From NCBI GenBank assembly GCA_035519475.1, contig DATIWI010000056.1:36255-100254 (forward strand): a DNA stretch of 64,000 nt. Reading direction: 5' to 3'. This document shows, piece by piece, positions 37,947-46,314 of the stretch (positions are counted from its first letter, which is position 1; every line of letters starts with the position of its first letter). Source of the DNA: Fen-1467 sp035519475 (GTDB taxonomy: Bacteria > Verrucomicrobiota > Verrucomicrobiia > Opitutales > Opitutaceae). The notes under the pieces are model-generated. The model did not search any database and was not told the DNA's origin. It was given only the letters and a program-made list of their open reading frames with translations. The position numbers were made by a program, and so were the translations under genes.

Positions 37947-39317
37947 CTACGGTCGTTGGGCAGTCATCAGATCATTCGGCCCGGCGAGAGGGACATGGCG
38001 CACCTGGACAAAGCCGGCCAGCCGCAGCCAATCGGCATATTCGTCTCCGGCGTAGGTGCTGCCGCCGGCGGTGCCGACGAGCATATTGAGAGCAAACAGC
38101 GCGCCCGCGCGCGGACTGGTCTTGTCCGCGCTCATGATGTGGTCCTGGATGACGACGCGGCCGGCGGGATTGAGGGCGGCGAACGCCCGCCGCAGCAAAT
38201 CGCGATTCTCCGCGGGGCTCAACATGTGGCAGATCGCCGAGAGCAGGATCAGGTCGTGGCCCGACCCCAAGGCGTCCGCGCGCAGATCGCCGATCCGGGT
38301 GGTCACACGACCCGTGAGGCCAGCCTCCGCGATGTGGCGCGCCGCGATCGGCACCACGGCGGCGAGATCAAACACGACGGCCTGCAGCGCGGGATTGGCC
38401 CGGGCGAACGCGATCGCGTAGGCCCCCGAACCGCCGCCCACGTCCAGCAGGCGCCGGACGCCCCCGGCGCCCACCGCCTCCACGACCAGCGGCGCGCGCA
38501 GGGCGGCATTCCGGTGCATGGCGGCGATGAAAGGCGCGACCCACTCTTCGCCCCGCTCCACCATCTCGCGCTGGCGGACGGCGTGGCCCTCGTGCACACA
38601 CTGGGTCAGGCTCGACCAGGTGGTCCAAAGGCTGAGGTTGTGGCGCAAGGCGAGGCGGGCATCAGCGGGAGAGCCGGCCACGAGGTAGCGGCGGGCGGTG
38701 GCGGTGTTGGCGAAGGCCTCGGCGTGTTTCGTGAGCAGCCCGAGGGCGACGAGCGCGTTGAGGAGGAGGCCCGTTGCGCGCGCGTCGGTCTTCAGCTCGG
38801 CGGCGATTTCCGCCGCGGTGGCCTCCTCGCCGGAGCCGGCCACGGCCGTGAACACATCGAGCTCGATGGCGGAAAGCAGCACGCGGCTTTCCTGGTAGCC
38901 GCGGAACATGGCCAGGAGGTCCTCGGGAAGGGCCCCGGCGGCCTCGCGCGCCTGCTGCGCCGCGACCGCGCGCCCGCGGTTTTCCAGGATCTCGCGCTTG
39001 ACCGCCGCCGCATCGTGGTTCAGCAGGCGCTGCACTGGGCGCCCGCCTTCGAAATGTTCGTGCACGATCTCCGGCACGTCGGCAACGCCGACCCCCGAAT
39101 ACCAGACGCCGTCGGGATAAATGACCAGATTGGGGCCCCGTTCGCACAGGCCCAGCGACGCGCAGGGCGTCACCTGGACGAGATCGAGCAGATGCCGCGC
39201 CGCGATCTCCCGGCGCAGCGCGTCGATGACCTCGGCGGCACCGCGCGCCGCGCAGCAGGGAAGTCCCTCCGGCTTCCGCTGCTCGCAAACGAACACATGG
39301 TAGCGGAACGGCTGCAT
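37947..39317 (-). CDS. Fusion of thioredoxin-like [2Fe-2S] ferredoxin and SAM methyltransferase
   Basis: 456 residues. Residues 1-95 match a thioredoxin-fold [2Fe-2S] ferredoxin: YHVFVCEQRKPEGLPCCAARG and TPCASLGLCERGPNLVIYPD plus GVWYSGV, with cysteines at the usual positions. From about 145 comes an O-methyltransferase-like protein: a winged-helix dimerisation domain (ATAAEIAAELKTDARATGLL) and a Rossmann SAM domain with RRLLDVGGGSGAYAIAFARA and DLILLSAICHMLSP. The fold resembles the acetylserotonin/hydroxyneurosporene O-methyltransferase family. Substrate unknown; the ferredoxin part could deliver electrons or simply stabilise. ATG at 39315-39317 (MQPFRYHVF). Confidence 0.85.
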   Translation of the reverse strand: MQPFRYHVFVCEQRKPEGLPCCAARGAAEVIDALRREIAARHLLDLVQVTPCASLGLCERGPNLVIYPDGVWYSGVGVADVPEIVHEHFEGGRPVQRLLNHDAAAVKREILENRGRAVAAQQAREAAGALPEDLLAMFRGYQESRVLLSAIELDVFTAVAGSGEEATAAEIAAELKTDARATGLLLNALVALGLLTKHAEAFANTATARRYLVAGSPADARLALRHNLSLWTTWSSLTQCVHEGHAVRQREMVERGEEWVAPFIAAMHRNAALRAPLVVEAVGAGGVRRLLDVGGGSGAYAIAFARANPALQAVVFDLAAVVPIAARHIAEAGLTGRVTTRIGDLRADALGSGHDLILLSAICHMLSPAENRDLLRRAFAALNPAGRVVIQDHIMSADKTSPRAGALFALNMLVGTAGGSTYAGDEYADWLRLAGFVQVRHVPLAGPNDLMTAQRP

Positions 39318-39384
39318 GAGCACGAGAATAGGGTATTCGGCCGCGCAGGGGAAACTCATTCCGCCGCCAAGGCGGGGCACCCGG

Positions 39385-40491
39385 CTAACGCAGCAACGCC
39401 GCTGCGCTCCACAGAATCGGCGCCTGACCATGCAGGTCGCCCGTCTGGCGCGGACGCGCGAGGTAATACTCGACGCTGTGACCCTTGCTCGTGCCGACGC
39501 AGACGTTGCCGACGTTGGCGTCCGGGTCCAGGTACTGGAGCAAGCCCAACCAGGCCGCGCGCGCAGCCGGTCCGTAAGTGGCGGCATCCAGCCAGCCCTG
39601 CTTCACGCCGGTGATCATCGCATAGGCGAACATGCCCGTTCCGGAGGTCTCCGGCCAGGCCTCGGGATGGTCGATCAACTGGCGCCAGAGGCCGTCCGCG
39701 CCCTGATACTTCAGCAACGCGGCCATCATCTGGTGGTAGCCCGCCAGGACGCGCGCGCGCTGGGGTTGCCGTGTGGGCAGCTCGCGCAGCAACTCGGTCA
39801 TCCCCGCCGCCACCCAACCGTTGCCGCGGCTCCAATAGAACGGGGAATCGGGGGCGTGATAGAACAGACCGCTCGGCTGCTGCAACCGGTCCAGGTAAGC
39901 TGCCATGGTCCGGGCCGCCCGATCGAGGTACCGGGCGTCGCCTGTGGCGCGGTACGCCTGCACCTGCAGCATCGTGATCATGTACATGTCATCGATCCAG
40001 TAGCGGGCCTCAGCCGTGATGCCGTCCGGCGTGGTCTTCTCCCATTGCAGGTCGGCGAAGCCCCGCCCGAGCGCCAGATGCTTCGGGTCCTTGGCCAGCC
40101 GGTGGATCTCGAACGGGACCGCGCCAAACACGCGATCGTCCACGTGGGCGCGTGACGGCAGATGGGCGGCGCCCTCCGGCGTGAGCAGGGGATCGAATTT
40201 CTTGATCAGTCGGGCTTGGAGTTCCTGATCACCGGTCAACTCGGCGACGGCGAGCGCGCCGCACCAGGCGCAGACTTCCGGGTAGATGACCGTCGGGTGC
40301 GCCGGGTCGGTTTCGTACCGGAGCGGGCGGGCCGAGAAATTCTCCGCCACGCGTTTGCCGATTTCCTGCGGCGCGGCGCCGGCGGGCCAGTCGGAGAAAA
40401 TCCTGGGTCGAGAGACGCTGTGACAGGCAACGCCGCCAACCAGTAGGCCGGCCGCCGCGGGCAGCGCCCAGCGCGAGAGCGATCGGAGCAT
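39385..40491 (-). CDS. Exported glycoside hydrolase, GH88/GH105 type
   Basis: 368 residues. A signal sequence (WALPAAAGLLVGGVACHS) could be a weak lipobox. The mature protein has the alpha6/alpha6-barrel signature of unsaturated rhamnogalacturonyl or glucuronyl hydrolases: RYWIDDMYMITMLQVQAY with the catalytic Asp, FYWSRGNGWVAAGMTELL and ETSGTGMFAYAMITGV. These enzymes remove the unsaturated sugar left by pectin or glycosaminoglycan lyases. No lyase is in the window. ATG at 40489-40491 is chosen because it starts the signal peptide. Confidence 0.92.
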   Translation of the reverse strand: MLRSLSRWALPAAAGLLVGGVACHSVSRPRIFSDWPAGAAPQEIGKRVAENFSARPLRYETDPAHPTVIYPEVCAWCGALAVAELTGDQELQARLIKKFDPLLTPEGAAHLPSRAHVDDRVFGAVPFEIHRLAKDPKHLALGRGFADLQWEKTTPDGITAEARYWIDDMYMITMLQVQAYRATGDARYLDRAARTMAAYLDRLQQPSGLFYHAPDSPFYWSRGNGWVAAGMTELLRELPTRQPQRARVLAGYHQMMAALLKYQGADGLWRQLIDHPEAWPETSGTGMFAYAMITGVKQGWLDAATYGPAARAAWLGLLQYLDPDANVGNVCVGTSKGHSVEYYLARPRQTGDLHGQAPILWSAAALLR

Positions 40492-40625
40492 GTCCGGAAT
40501 ATTGGGACGACGGGGCGCTGCGTCACGGAGTTTTTCGATGACGGCGGCGCCCGGCGCCATGGGCCGATCCATGCGCACGCTCCGGCTTGGCGGGTGGCGG
40601 GCAGCCGATCCGATCGGACCCCTGC

Positions 40626-41876
40626 CTACAGGCTCAAGTCGCTGAAATTCAGCTGGGCGATCCCTTCGACCGCCTTGCCCTTTTCCAGGGCGGGCTTGAA
40701 CCGGATGTCCGCGACCACCGATTGCAGGTAGGGGTCCGTGACCTTTTGCGAACAGGCGGCATCGACAAAGGACTCCGCCGGGAGCCCGTCTTTGCCGACC
40801 CTGACAAAGAGCGTTTGTGCCAGCTGTCCACTCGTGAGCCGGCTCCGCAGGTCCGCGGGCAACTTGCCCATGGCCGGGGTCGGCGGGAGGGTCGCGTCCT
40901 TATGGCTGCTGACATAGTCAATCATCACATACTGGAAGGCTTCGTCGCGCGTCAGCGGCACCCGTCGGTCGGCCACGTTGGTCGCGAGCTCCTGGCCGTG
41001 GTCGTAGAGGTGGACTTTGAAATCCTCCATCACAAAACCCGGGGGAAACCCGGCCGCCTTCACCTGGATTTTCCGCGGTTTCTGATCGATCGGGGCCAGT
41101 GCCTTCGCGTAGATCCAGTTCCGCGATTTGACCGGCTTGGCGTCCTTTTCATGGTAGCGGGCGATGATCAAGACATAGGGTGCGGTGAGCGGTTTTTCGG
41201 AGGATACCTCAAACGTCACCTCCATCGCATCGAAAAGTTCCTGCGCCAATTCGCCCTGCATTTTCGTGACGTAGTTGCCGATATTGTTGCCCTCGGCAAA
41301 CGTCGCGGCTCCCGCGTTCTCGGCGACGTTCCGCGCGGCCTGCACCTCGCCGGAGGCGATCGGCATCCCGCCTGGACCGCTGGCGCCTCCCCCAGATGCA
41401 GTCCCTCCGGCCGCTGCCAGGTTCGAAATGACCATGTAGGCCCCGTCGGCCCGGGCGATCATGTCCTGGGCATTGGTGCCCGGCTGCTCCCGCATGAATC
41501 TCTTGCCGGGGTCATTCGCCGGCGTGTAAGCGCGCTCGCCCTTGAGGTTGGCGATCGTGGCGGAAGCCGGCGTGAGCTTGAGCGATTGCTGGACCCGGAG
41601 GTTCACCGGGCCTCCATTCATGGGGACCGACAGTTCCTTCCCATCGGCGCTGACGAGGAACGTCTCGCCGGCAACATCCCGCACGCGGGAGAAGCCCTGG
41701 CTGACCTGGACCTCCAGATCCGCGCCCATGAACAACGTGTGAGTCTTCGGCTGCGGGGCAGCGGCTTCCGGGGCGGCGGCGCCGGGCACAGGCGCGGCGG
41801 CGAAGAGGACGATCAGGGATGAAATCAGACCGGGAAAGGCGGCGGAGCGGGCAATCAATGGCGATATGGTTTTCAT
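40626..41876 (-). CDS. Exported protein with TonB-C-like C-terminal domain
   Basis: 416 residues. Signal peptide (PGLISSLIVLFAAAPVPGAAA), then unrecognised beta-rich sequence with a Gly/Ser-rich patch at about 155-175. The last 75 residues (TLFVRVGKDGLPAESFV, LQSVVADIRFKPALEKGKAV) have the pattern of the TonB C-terminal fold and parallel the end of the TonB gene upstream (LLFVVEANGSITNVRVV, WGFTPATKRGRKV). Unlike TonB it has no membrane anchor. It starts 4 bp after the TPR gene and is the last gene of the TonB operon. Confidence 0.7.
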   Translation of the reverse strand: MKTISPLIARSAAFPGLISSLIVLFAAAPVPGAAAPEAAAPQPKTHTLFMGADLEVQVSQGFSRVRDVAGETFLVSADGKELSVPMNGGPVNLRVQQSLKLTPASATIANLKGERAYTPANDPGKRFMREQPGTNAQDMIARADGAYMVISNLAAAGGTASGGGASGPGGMPIASGEVQAARNVAENAGAATFAEGNNIGNYVTKMQGELAQELFDAMEVTFEVSSEKPLTAPYVLIIARYHEKDAKPVKSRNWIYAKALAPIDQKPRKIQVKAAGFPPGFVMEDFKVHLYDHGQELATNVADRRVPLTRDEAFQYVMIDYVSSHKDATLPPTPAMGKLPADLRSRLTSGQLAQTLFVRVGKDGLPAESFVDAACSQKVTDPYLQSVVADIRFKPALEKGKAVEGIAQLNFSDLSL

Positions 41877-41880
41877 GGTC

Positions 41881-43218
41881 TTAGTCTGCCGATTTGGCGG
41901 TTAGTGTCTTGACCCGGGCGAGGTAGTCCTCGATTGCCGGCGTCTTCTCGATGTGCAGCGCCTTGTCGAGGTATTCCACGCACTTGTCGTAGTGACGATT
42001 CCTCAATTCGATGTTGGCCAGCTCGAGGCAGGCGCGATAGGCGCCGCCGGGGGTGTTGGCAGCCGCTTCGAAGGCAAAGGTGGCCCGCGGAGTATCCCCC
42101 TCTGCGGCATAGGCAAAGCCAAGACTCAAGAGCGCCTTGCCGTTCAACGGAGCCAGCTTCAGCAGCTCCTGCAGTTCCTGGCGCGCCTCGGGCCATTTCT
42201 TCTGCGCGGCAAACAGGTCGGATCGGGCCTGGAGCCAGGTGAGCCGGCCCTCGGGCGTGAGTTCCTTGGGTAGCGCAGCCAATACGGCCTGGGCCTCCTG
42301 CGCCCGTCCGCCGGCAATGAGCGCCTGAGCGAAGGTGAGCAGCTTGCGCTCCCCCAGCGCCGGGGAGGGGACCAATACCTTTTGGTAGATCGCCAGGGCC
42401 TCGCGGTAGAGGCCCTGCTCGGCGTAGAGGTCGGCCAGCAGCGCAAGCTCTTCCGTCCCGGCGACCCCCGTGGTCGCGGACGCCTCGAGCAGGGCGATCG
42501 CCTCCAGCTTCCGGTTGTCCGCCAGCAGGATATTCGCATAGGTCAGCCAGTGCCGGGTCTCCGCGGGATGGTCCTTGATGAGATTCTTCACCAGCGATTC
42601 CGCCCGGGCATACTGCTTTCCCTGCACGTAGATTCGCAACAGCCCCTCCATCCAGTTTGCGCTGGCGGGGTCGCCGGCGAGCGCCTGCATGTAGGCCATC
42701 TCCGCCGCGACGACGTTGCCCGTCCGTTCGAGACAGTAGCCGAGCAGGCCAAACGTCGTCGGGTCGCGGTCCCCCAGGGTGATGGATTTCGAGAAACAGG
42801 GTATCGCCTCGGTGAATCTGTCGGCGGTGTAATAGAGCACGCCGAGATTGCTCCAGCCACGGAGGAACGTCGGGTACCGGTTGATGGCGCTCCGGTAGCT
42901 GGCTTCCGCACGATCGGTCTGACCGGTGGAAAAATAGACATTGCCGAGAATGAACTCGAAGGCCGGGCTCGGCGGCTCCTTCTCGTTCACCATCGCTTCG
43001 AGGAGCTTCAGCGCGAATTCCGGCTGGGTCGGCAGCATCGTCGCGACCTTTTCGTAGAGCGCGTACTCCTCCGCCGTCATCTCCGGCTCGCGTTCCTTCA
43101 AGAATCCGTTCGATTCGTTGACGATCCGCTTGGGGTCCAGCTGGGGATTCGAGCCGGCGCCCAGGCCAAGGACCGGCAGCAGGAGGAAAAGGTATGCGTA
43201 CCGCGCGATGTTCTTCAT
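41881..43218 (-). CDS. TPR-repeat protein of the TonB cluster
   Basis: 445 residues. Signal peptide (YAYLFLLLPVLGLGAG) and about ten TPR motifs, e.g. EFILGNVYFSTGQTDRAEAS, GWSNLGVLYYTADRFTEAIP and ALLSLGFAYAAEGDTPRAT. It is periplasmic by prediction. In Vibrio TonB2 clusters a TPR protein follows tonB2 and is needed for full siderophore uptake; the same position here (3 bp after tonB) supports the same role. Confidence 0.9.
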   Translation of the reverse strand: MKNIARYAYLFLLLPVLGLGAGSNPQLDPKRIVNESNGFLKEREPEMTAEEYALYEKVATMLPTQPEFALKLLEAMVNEKEPPSPAFEFILGNVYFSTGQTDRAEASYRSAINRYPTFLRGWSNLGVLYYTADRFTEAIPCFSKSITLGDRDPTTFGLLGYCLERTGNVVAAEMAYMQALAGDPASANWMEGLLRIYVQGKQYARAESLVKNLIKDHPAETRHWLTYANILLADNRKLEAIALLEASATTGVAGTEELALLADLYAEQGLYREALAIYQKVLVPSPALGERKLLTFAQALIAGGRAQEAQAVLAALPKELTPEGRLTWLQARSDLFAAQKKWPEARQELQELLKLAPLNGKALLSLGFAYAAEGDTPRATFAFEAAANTPGGAYRACLELANIELRNRHYDKCVEYLDKALHIEKTPAIEDYLARVKTLTAKSAD

Positions 43219-43221
43219 GGC

Positions 43222-43962
43222 TCACATATGGAACTTCGAGGCGGACGGCAGCATGATGGTGAAGGGCTGTTGCATGAGGCACCGGACCTTCCGGCCCCGC
43301 TTGGTGGCGGGAGTGAAACCCCACTCATTCTGGACGGTGTCGATGACGATGGCATCCACGTCGGGAATCTCCGAGGATTTCACCACCCGGACGTTGGTGA
43401 TGGAGCCATTCGCCTCGACGACGAACAGCAGCGTGATGCGGATGCGGTCGACATCCTTGAAATGGCGCCGCGAGATGGGGGGCGGGGGGCGATAGAGCGC
43501 CACCGGGATGCGGTCCACCTCGCTCTGCTGAAAGATGCGCTGCGCGTCGAGAAAGGCGTCGGTGCGGGGTTTGAATTCGCCGCGGAGCGACCCGACCTGG
43601 AGCAACGCGGGCAGCGCCTGCGGGGGTGTCGGGACGAGCGCGTCCAGGTTCGGCACGACGACGCCGATCTTGACGGGACTGTCCGAGGCACCGGGCTCGA
43701 AATCCACCACGTTCGCGGGCGCGAATGCCGGCTCGGTTTCGGGCGGCGTGGTGCGAGGTGGGGGCGGCGGCTGGACGGGCAGGGCGACGGAGTGGAGATC
43801 GTCGATGGCGGGCAGCGGATCGCTCGGCGCGACCCGGGCGTAGTGGGCCACGCCCCAAAACAGGCCGAAGGTGAATCCGGCCCCCAGGAGCACGCTCAGG
43901 ACACTGTGCGCTGCGCTGCCGGCATCGCTCCGCTTCCGCACCAGGGACAGGGTGTCAATCAT
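43222..43962 (-). CDS. tonB: TonB energy-transducer protein
   Basis: 246 residues. One N-terminal membrane anchor (SVLSVLLGAGFTFGLFWGV), a short Pro-rich spacer (VQPPPPPRTTPPETEP) and a C-terminal TonB domain (about 165-240: DRIRITLLFVVEANGSITNV, WGFTPATKRGRKV). It couples ExbB-ExbD proton motive force to outer-membrane receptors. The spacer is shorter than in E. coli TonB, as for TonB2-type proteins. It lies 11 bp after exbD and 3 bp before the TPR gene. Confidence 0.92.
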   Translation of the reverse strand: MIDTLSLVRKRSDAGSAAHSVLSVLLGAGFTFGLFWGVAHYARVAPSDPLPAIDDLHSVALPVQPPPPPRTTPPETEPAFAPANVVDFEPGASDSPVKIGVVVPNLDALVPTPPQALPALLQVGSLRGEFKPRTDAFLDAQRIFQQSEVDRIPVALYRPPPPISRRHFKDVDRIRITLLFVVEANGSITNVRVVKSSEIPDVDAIVIDTVQNEWGFTPATKRGRKVRCLMQQPFTIMLPSASKFHM

Positions 43963-43973
43963 GGCCGGCCTCG

Positions 43974-44387
43974 TCAGGGTGCATCGCTCCTCGCGGTCGC
44001 GAACTGGACGTGTTGGATTCCGGCGCGCTTCGCCTCGGCATACACCGCCGCGAAGACGCCATGACTCGAAGCGCGATCAGCCCGGATCACCAGCGCGGGA
44101 GACCGGCCGATCGCCGCCTGTTTGAGGAGCTCCGCCACCTGGTCCGTGCGGATCTCCTGGCCGTCAAAATAGATCCGGTTGTCGGCTGAAACTGCCAGCA
44201 GCAGGATGTTCTGGTCCGACGTCTGCGTGCCGCTCACGTCCGGCCGCTGGACCTCGATGCCCGGGTCGTTCACGAAGGCGCTGCTGATCATCAGGAAGAT
44301 CAGCAGCACCATGACGCAGTCGACCATCGGAACCATATCGATATGGGTCGTTTCGAATCCCCGCTGACTGCGCATCCGCCCGATCAT
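43974..44387 (-). CDS. exbD: Biopolymer transport protein ExbD
   Basis: 137 residues. Short cytoplasmic N-terminus, one membrane helix with the conserved Asp (THIDMVPMVDCVMVLLIFLM) and a periplasmic domain (DQNILLLAVSADNRIYFDG). Proton-channel partner of ExbB. Start ATG overlaps the upstream exbB stop by four bases. Confidence 0.95.
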   Translation of the reverse strand: MIGRMRSQRGFETTHIDMVPMVDCVMVLLIFLMISSAFVNDPGIEVQRPDVSGTQTSDQNILLLAVSADNRIYFDGQEIRTDQVAELLKQAAIGRSPALVIRADRASSHGVFAAVYAEAKRAGIQHVQFATARSDAP

Positions 44388-44881
44388 GATGCCAGGTCTC
44401 CGTGAACGCTTTCCTCGAGTCGATTCAGCTTCTGCAACTGCAAGTGCACCTCGCGCTGGGCGAGATAAACGATCAGCAGCGCCGGGATCGCGACCGCCAG
44501 GCCGGACTCGGTGGCCACCAACACCTCCGAGATGCCGCCGGCGAGCTTCTCCATGGATTGCTGGCCCACCCGCGCCGCGAGGCTGTCAAAGGTCTTGGTC
44601 ATGCCGCTGACGGTGCCGAGCAAGCCCAGCAGCGGAGCGGCCGCGATCATCGCCCCGAGGGCGGCCCGCTGGTTCCGGAAGCCGTCCTGGATTTCCTGCT
44701 GGCGCCGCCGCAGCTCCGGGAGCTCCGCCGGCGAAAGCGGTGATGCCCGGTTGAGCCGGTGGCGCGACTGCCGCAGGCCGAGGATCAGCAGGAAGCACCG
44801 GGAATAGAGGACCACCGAGAGTGCGATGATCACGAACATCACCGGTCCGCCCTTCTGGATCAGAACCAGCAGCGCGTTCAT
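44384..44881 (-). CDS. exbB: ExbB/TolQ-family proton channel protein
   Basis: 165 residues, three membrane helices. The family signature is AAAPLLGLLGTVSGMTKTFD, followed by LAGGISEVLVATESGLAVAI. Shorter than E. coli ExbB, as in TonB2 systems. Four-base overlaps with both the TtpC-like gene and exbD show tight coupling. Confidence 0.94.
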   Translation of the reverse strand: MNALLVLIQKGGPVMFVIIALSVVLYSRCFLLILGLRQSRHRLNRASPLSPAELPELRRRQQEIQDGFRNQRAALGAMIAAAPLLGLLGTVSGMTKTFDSLAARVGQQSMEKLAGGISEVLVATESGLAVAIPALLIVYLAQREVHLQLQKLNRLEESVHGDLAS

Positions 44882-46308
44882 GGGGTGGCCGGCTCCTCCG
44901 CGTTCACGGTGTGCTTGGACGACTCGGCGGCGGCGACAAATTCCACCGCGTAGCGCTCAAGCAGGGAGAGGTTCTTCTGGATCCGGTGGGCCAGGAACCC
45001 ATGCGCCACGAGTGTCGGGATGGCCACCATCAGGCCGAGTTCCGTCGCCACCAGCACCTCGGAGATGCCCCCGGCAAGCTTGCCGGCGTTGCCGGTCCCA
45101 AACACGGTAATCAAGGCAAAGGTTCTCACCATGCCGGTCACGGTTCCGAGCAGGCCCATGAGCGGCGACGCGACGGCGATCACGGCCAGCAACGGCAGCC
45201 GGCGCTCATAATGCAGCCGCTGCCGGAGCAGGACGGCGTAGAGGTGTTCCTCCAGGATCTCTTTGGGCTGGTCGAGATGCCGCAACCCCACGGTGAAGAG
45301 CTCGCGCGTGGTCGCCTGGAGCGATCCGGCCGCCCCCCGGGCCTCGTTGGCCGCGCCGCGGGCGACGAGGGCGACGAAGCGCTGCACGTTCTCCGGTTTG
45401 TCCACCGCCATCCGCGAGAGGTCATGCATCTTCTGCACGATCATGAACGCGGCGAGCAGGCCGACCCCGAGGATCGCATAGGCGATCACCCCGCCCTTGT
45501 TGATATGCTCCACCAGCGTGCCCTTGGTTTCCTTGAGCTGGAGCGCCTTGCCGGCGGACGCATCGGCCATGATCGTGCCCATCCGCCCCGCAAAAAACGC
45601 CTCGGCCTCCGCCGGCTTCCACGCCGCGAGGCGATAGGCGATGGGATAGTCCGAGCCCTCGCGCGACCGCACCGTGGCGGCCCCGCCGTCTGCCTCCGAT
45701 CGGAAGAACGTCTCGGGACCGATGAAGGCAAAGGTGCCCTGGACGACGCGATTGCTGTCGTCCAGCATGGCGCTTCCCGAGGCCGTGTAGCCGCCCAGGG
45801 CCTGCCGGATCCGGGCCAGGAGGAATTCGGCCGAATCGACCGCCGCCAGCCCGTCCAGGGTCACCGCGGCATCATCCACCTTTCGTTGGAGGGCCTGCAG
45901 CCCCTCGGCCACCAGGGGCTGTTCCCCGGGTGCCAGCCCTTCGCTGTAAGCCCGCAGACTGTCGTGGGCCAGCGTGGCCGCATAGCTCACATTCTTGCGC
46001 AGCGCCTCGGTATCCCTTGCCGCCTGCCGAAATTGCTCCGCGGAGTGCTCCCGGCCCGTTTCGATCCGAGTGATCTGGGTGTCGGCAGCCACGATCCGGT
46101 CCTCCGCCGCCCGCATCGCCTTGAGCAGCGGCGCCTTCTCCCGGGCGATCTTCTCGCGGGTCTGGGCCAGCTCGTCGCCGGCCTGTTTCAGGCGCGTCCC
46201 ATATTCCGCGGCTGCGCGCGCCATCGCCTCATCAAAAGTTTCCGCCCCGCGGACGGTTACCCCCAGCAGGGCCAAGGACAGCAATCCAGGAAGGATTCGA
46301 GCGTGCAT
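44878..46308 (-). CDS. TtpC-like long ExbB/MotA family protein
   Basis: 476 residues. Signal peptide (ILPGLLSLALLGVTVRG), then a periplasmic coiled coil (about 25-130: YGTRLKQAGDELAQTREKIA) and a mixed domain to about 255. The C-terminal part is ExbB/TolQ-like with three helices and the signature ASPLMGLLGTVTGMVRTFAL plus LAGGISEVLVATELGLMVAI. This architecture is that of TtpC, the fourth inner-membrane component of Vibrio TonB2 systems. It starts 6 bp after the DUF3450-like gene. Confidence 0.9.
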   Translation of the reverse strand: MHARILPGLLSLALLGVTVRGAETFDEAMARAAAEYGTRLKQAGDELAQTREKIAREKAPLLKAMRAAEDRIVAADTQITRIETGREHSAEQFRQAARDTEALRKNVSYAATLAHDSLRAYSEGLAPGEQPLVAEGLQALQRKVDDAAVTLDGLAAVDSAEFLLARIRQALGGYTASGSAMLDDSNRVVQGTFAFIGPETFFRSEADGGAATVRSREGSDYPIAYRLAAWKPAEAEAFFAGRMGTIMADASAGKALQLKETKGTLVEHINKGGVIAYAILGVGLLAAFMIVQKMHDLSRMAVDKPENVQRFVALVARGAANEARGAAGSLQATTRELFTVGLRHLDQPKEILEEHLYAVLLRQRLHYERRLPLLAVIAVASPLMGLLGTVTGMVRTFALITVFGTGNAGKLAGGISEVLVATELGLMVAIPTLVAHGFLAHRIQKNLSLLERYAVEFVAAAESSKHTVNAEEPATP

Positions 46309-46314
46309 GAGAGG

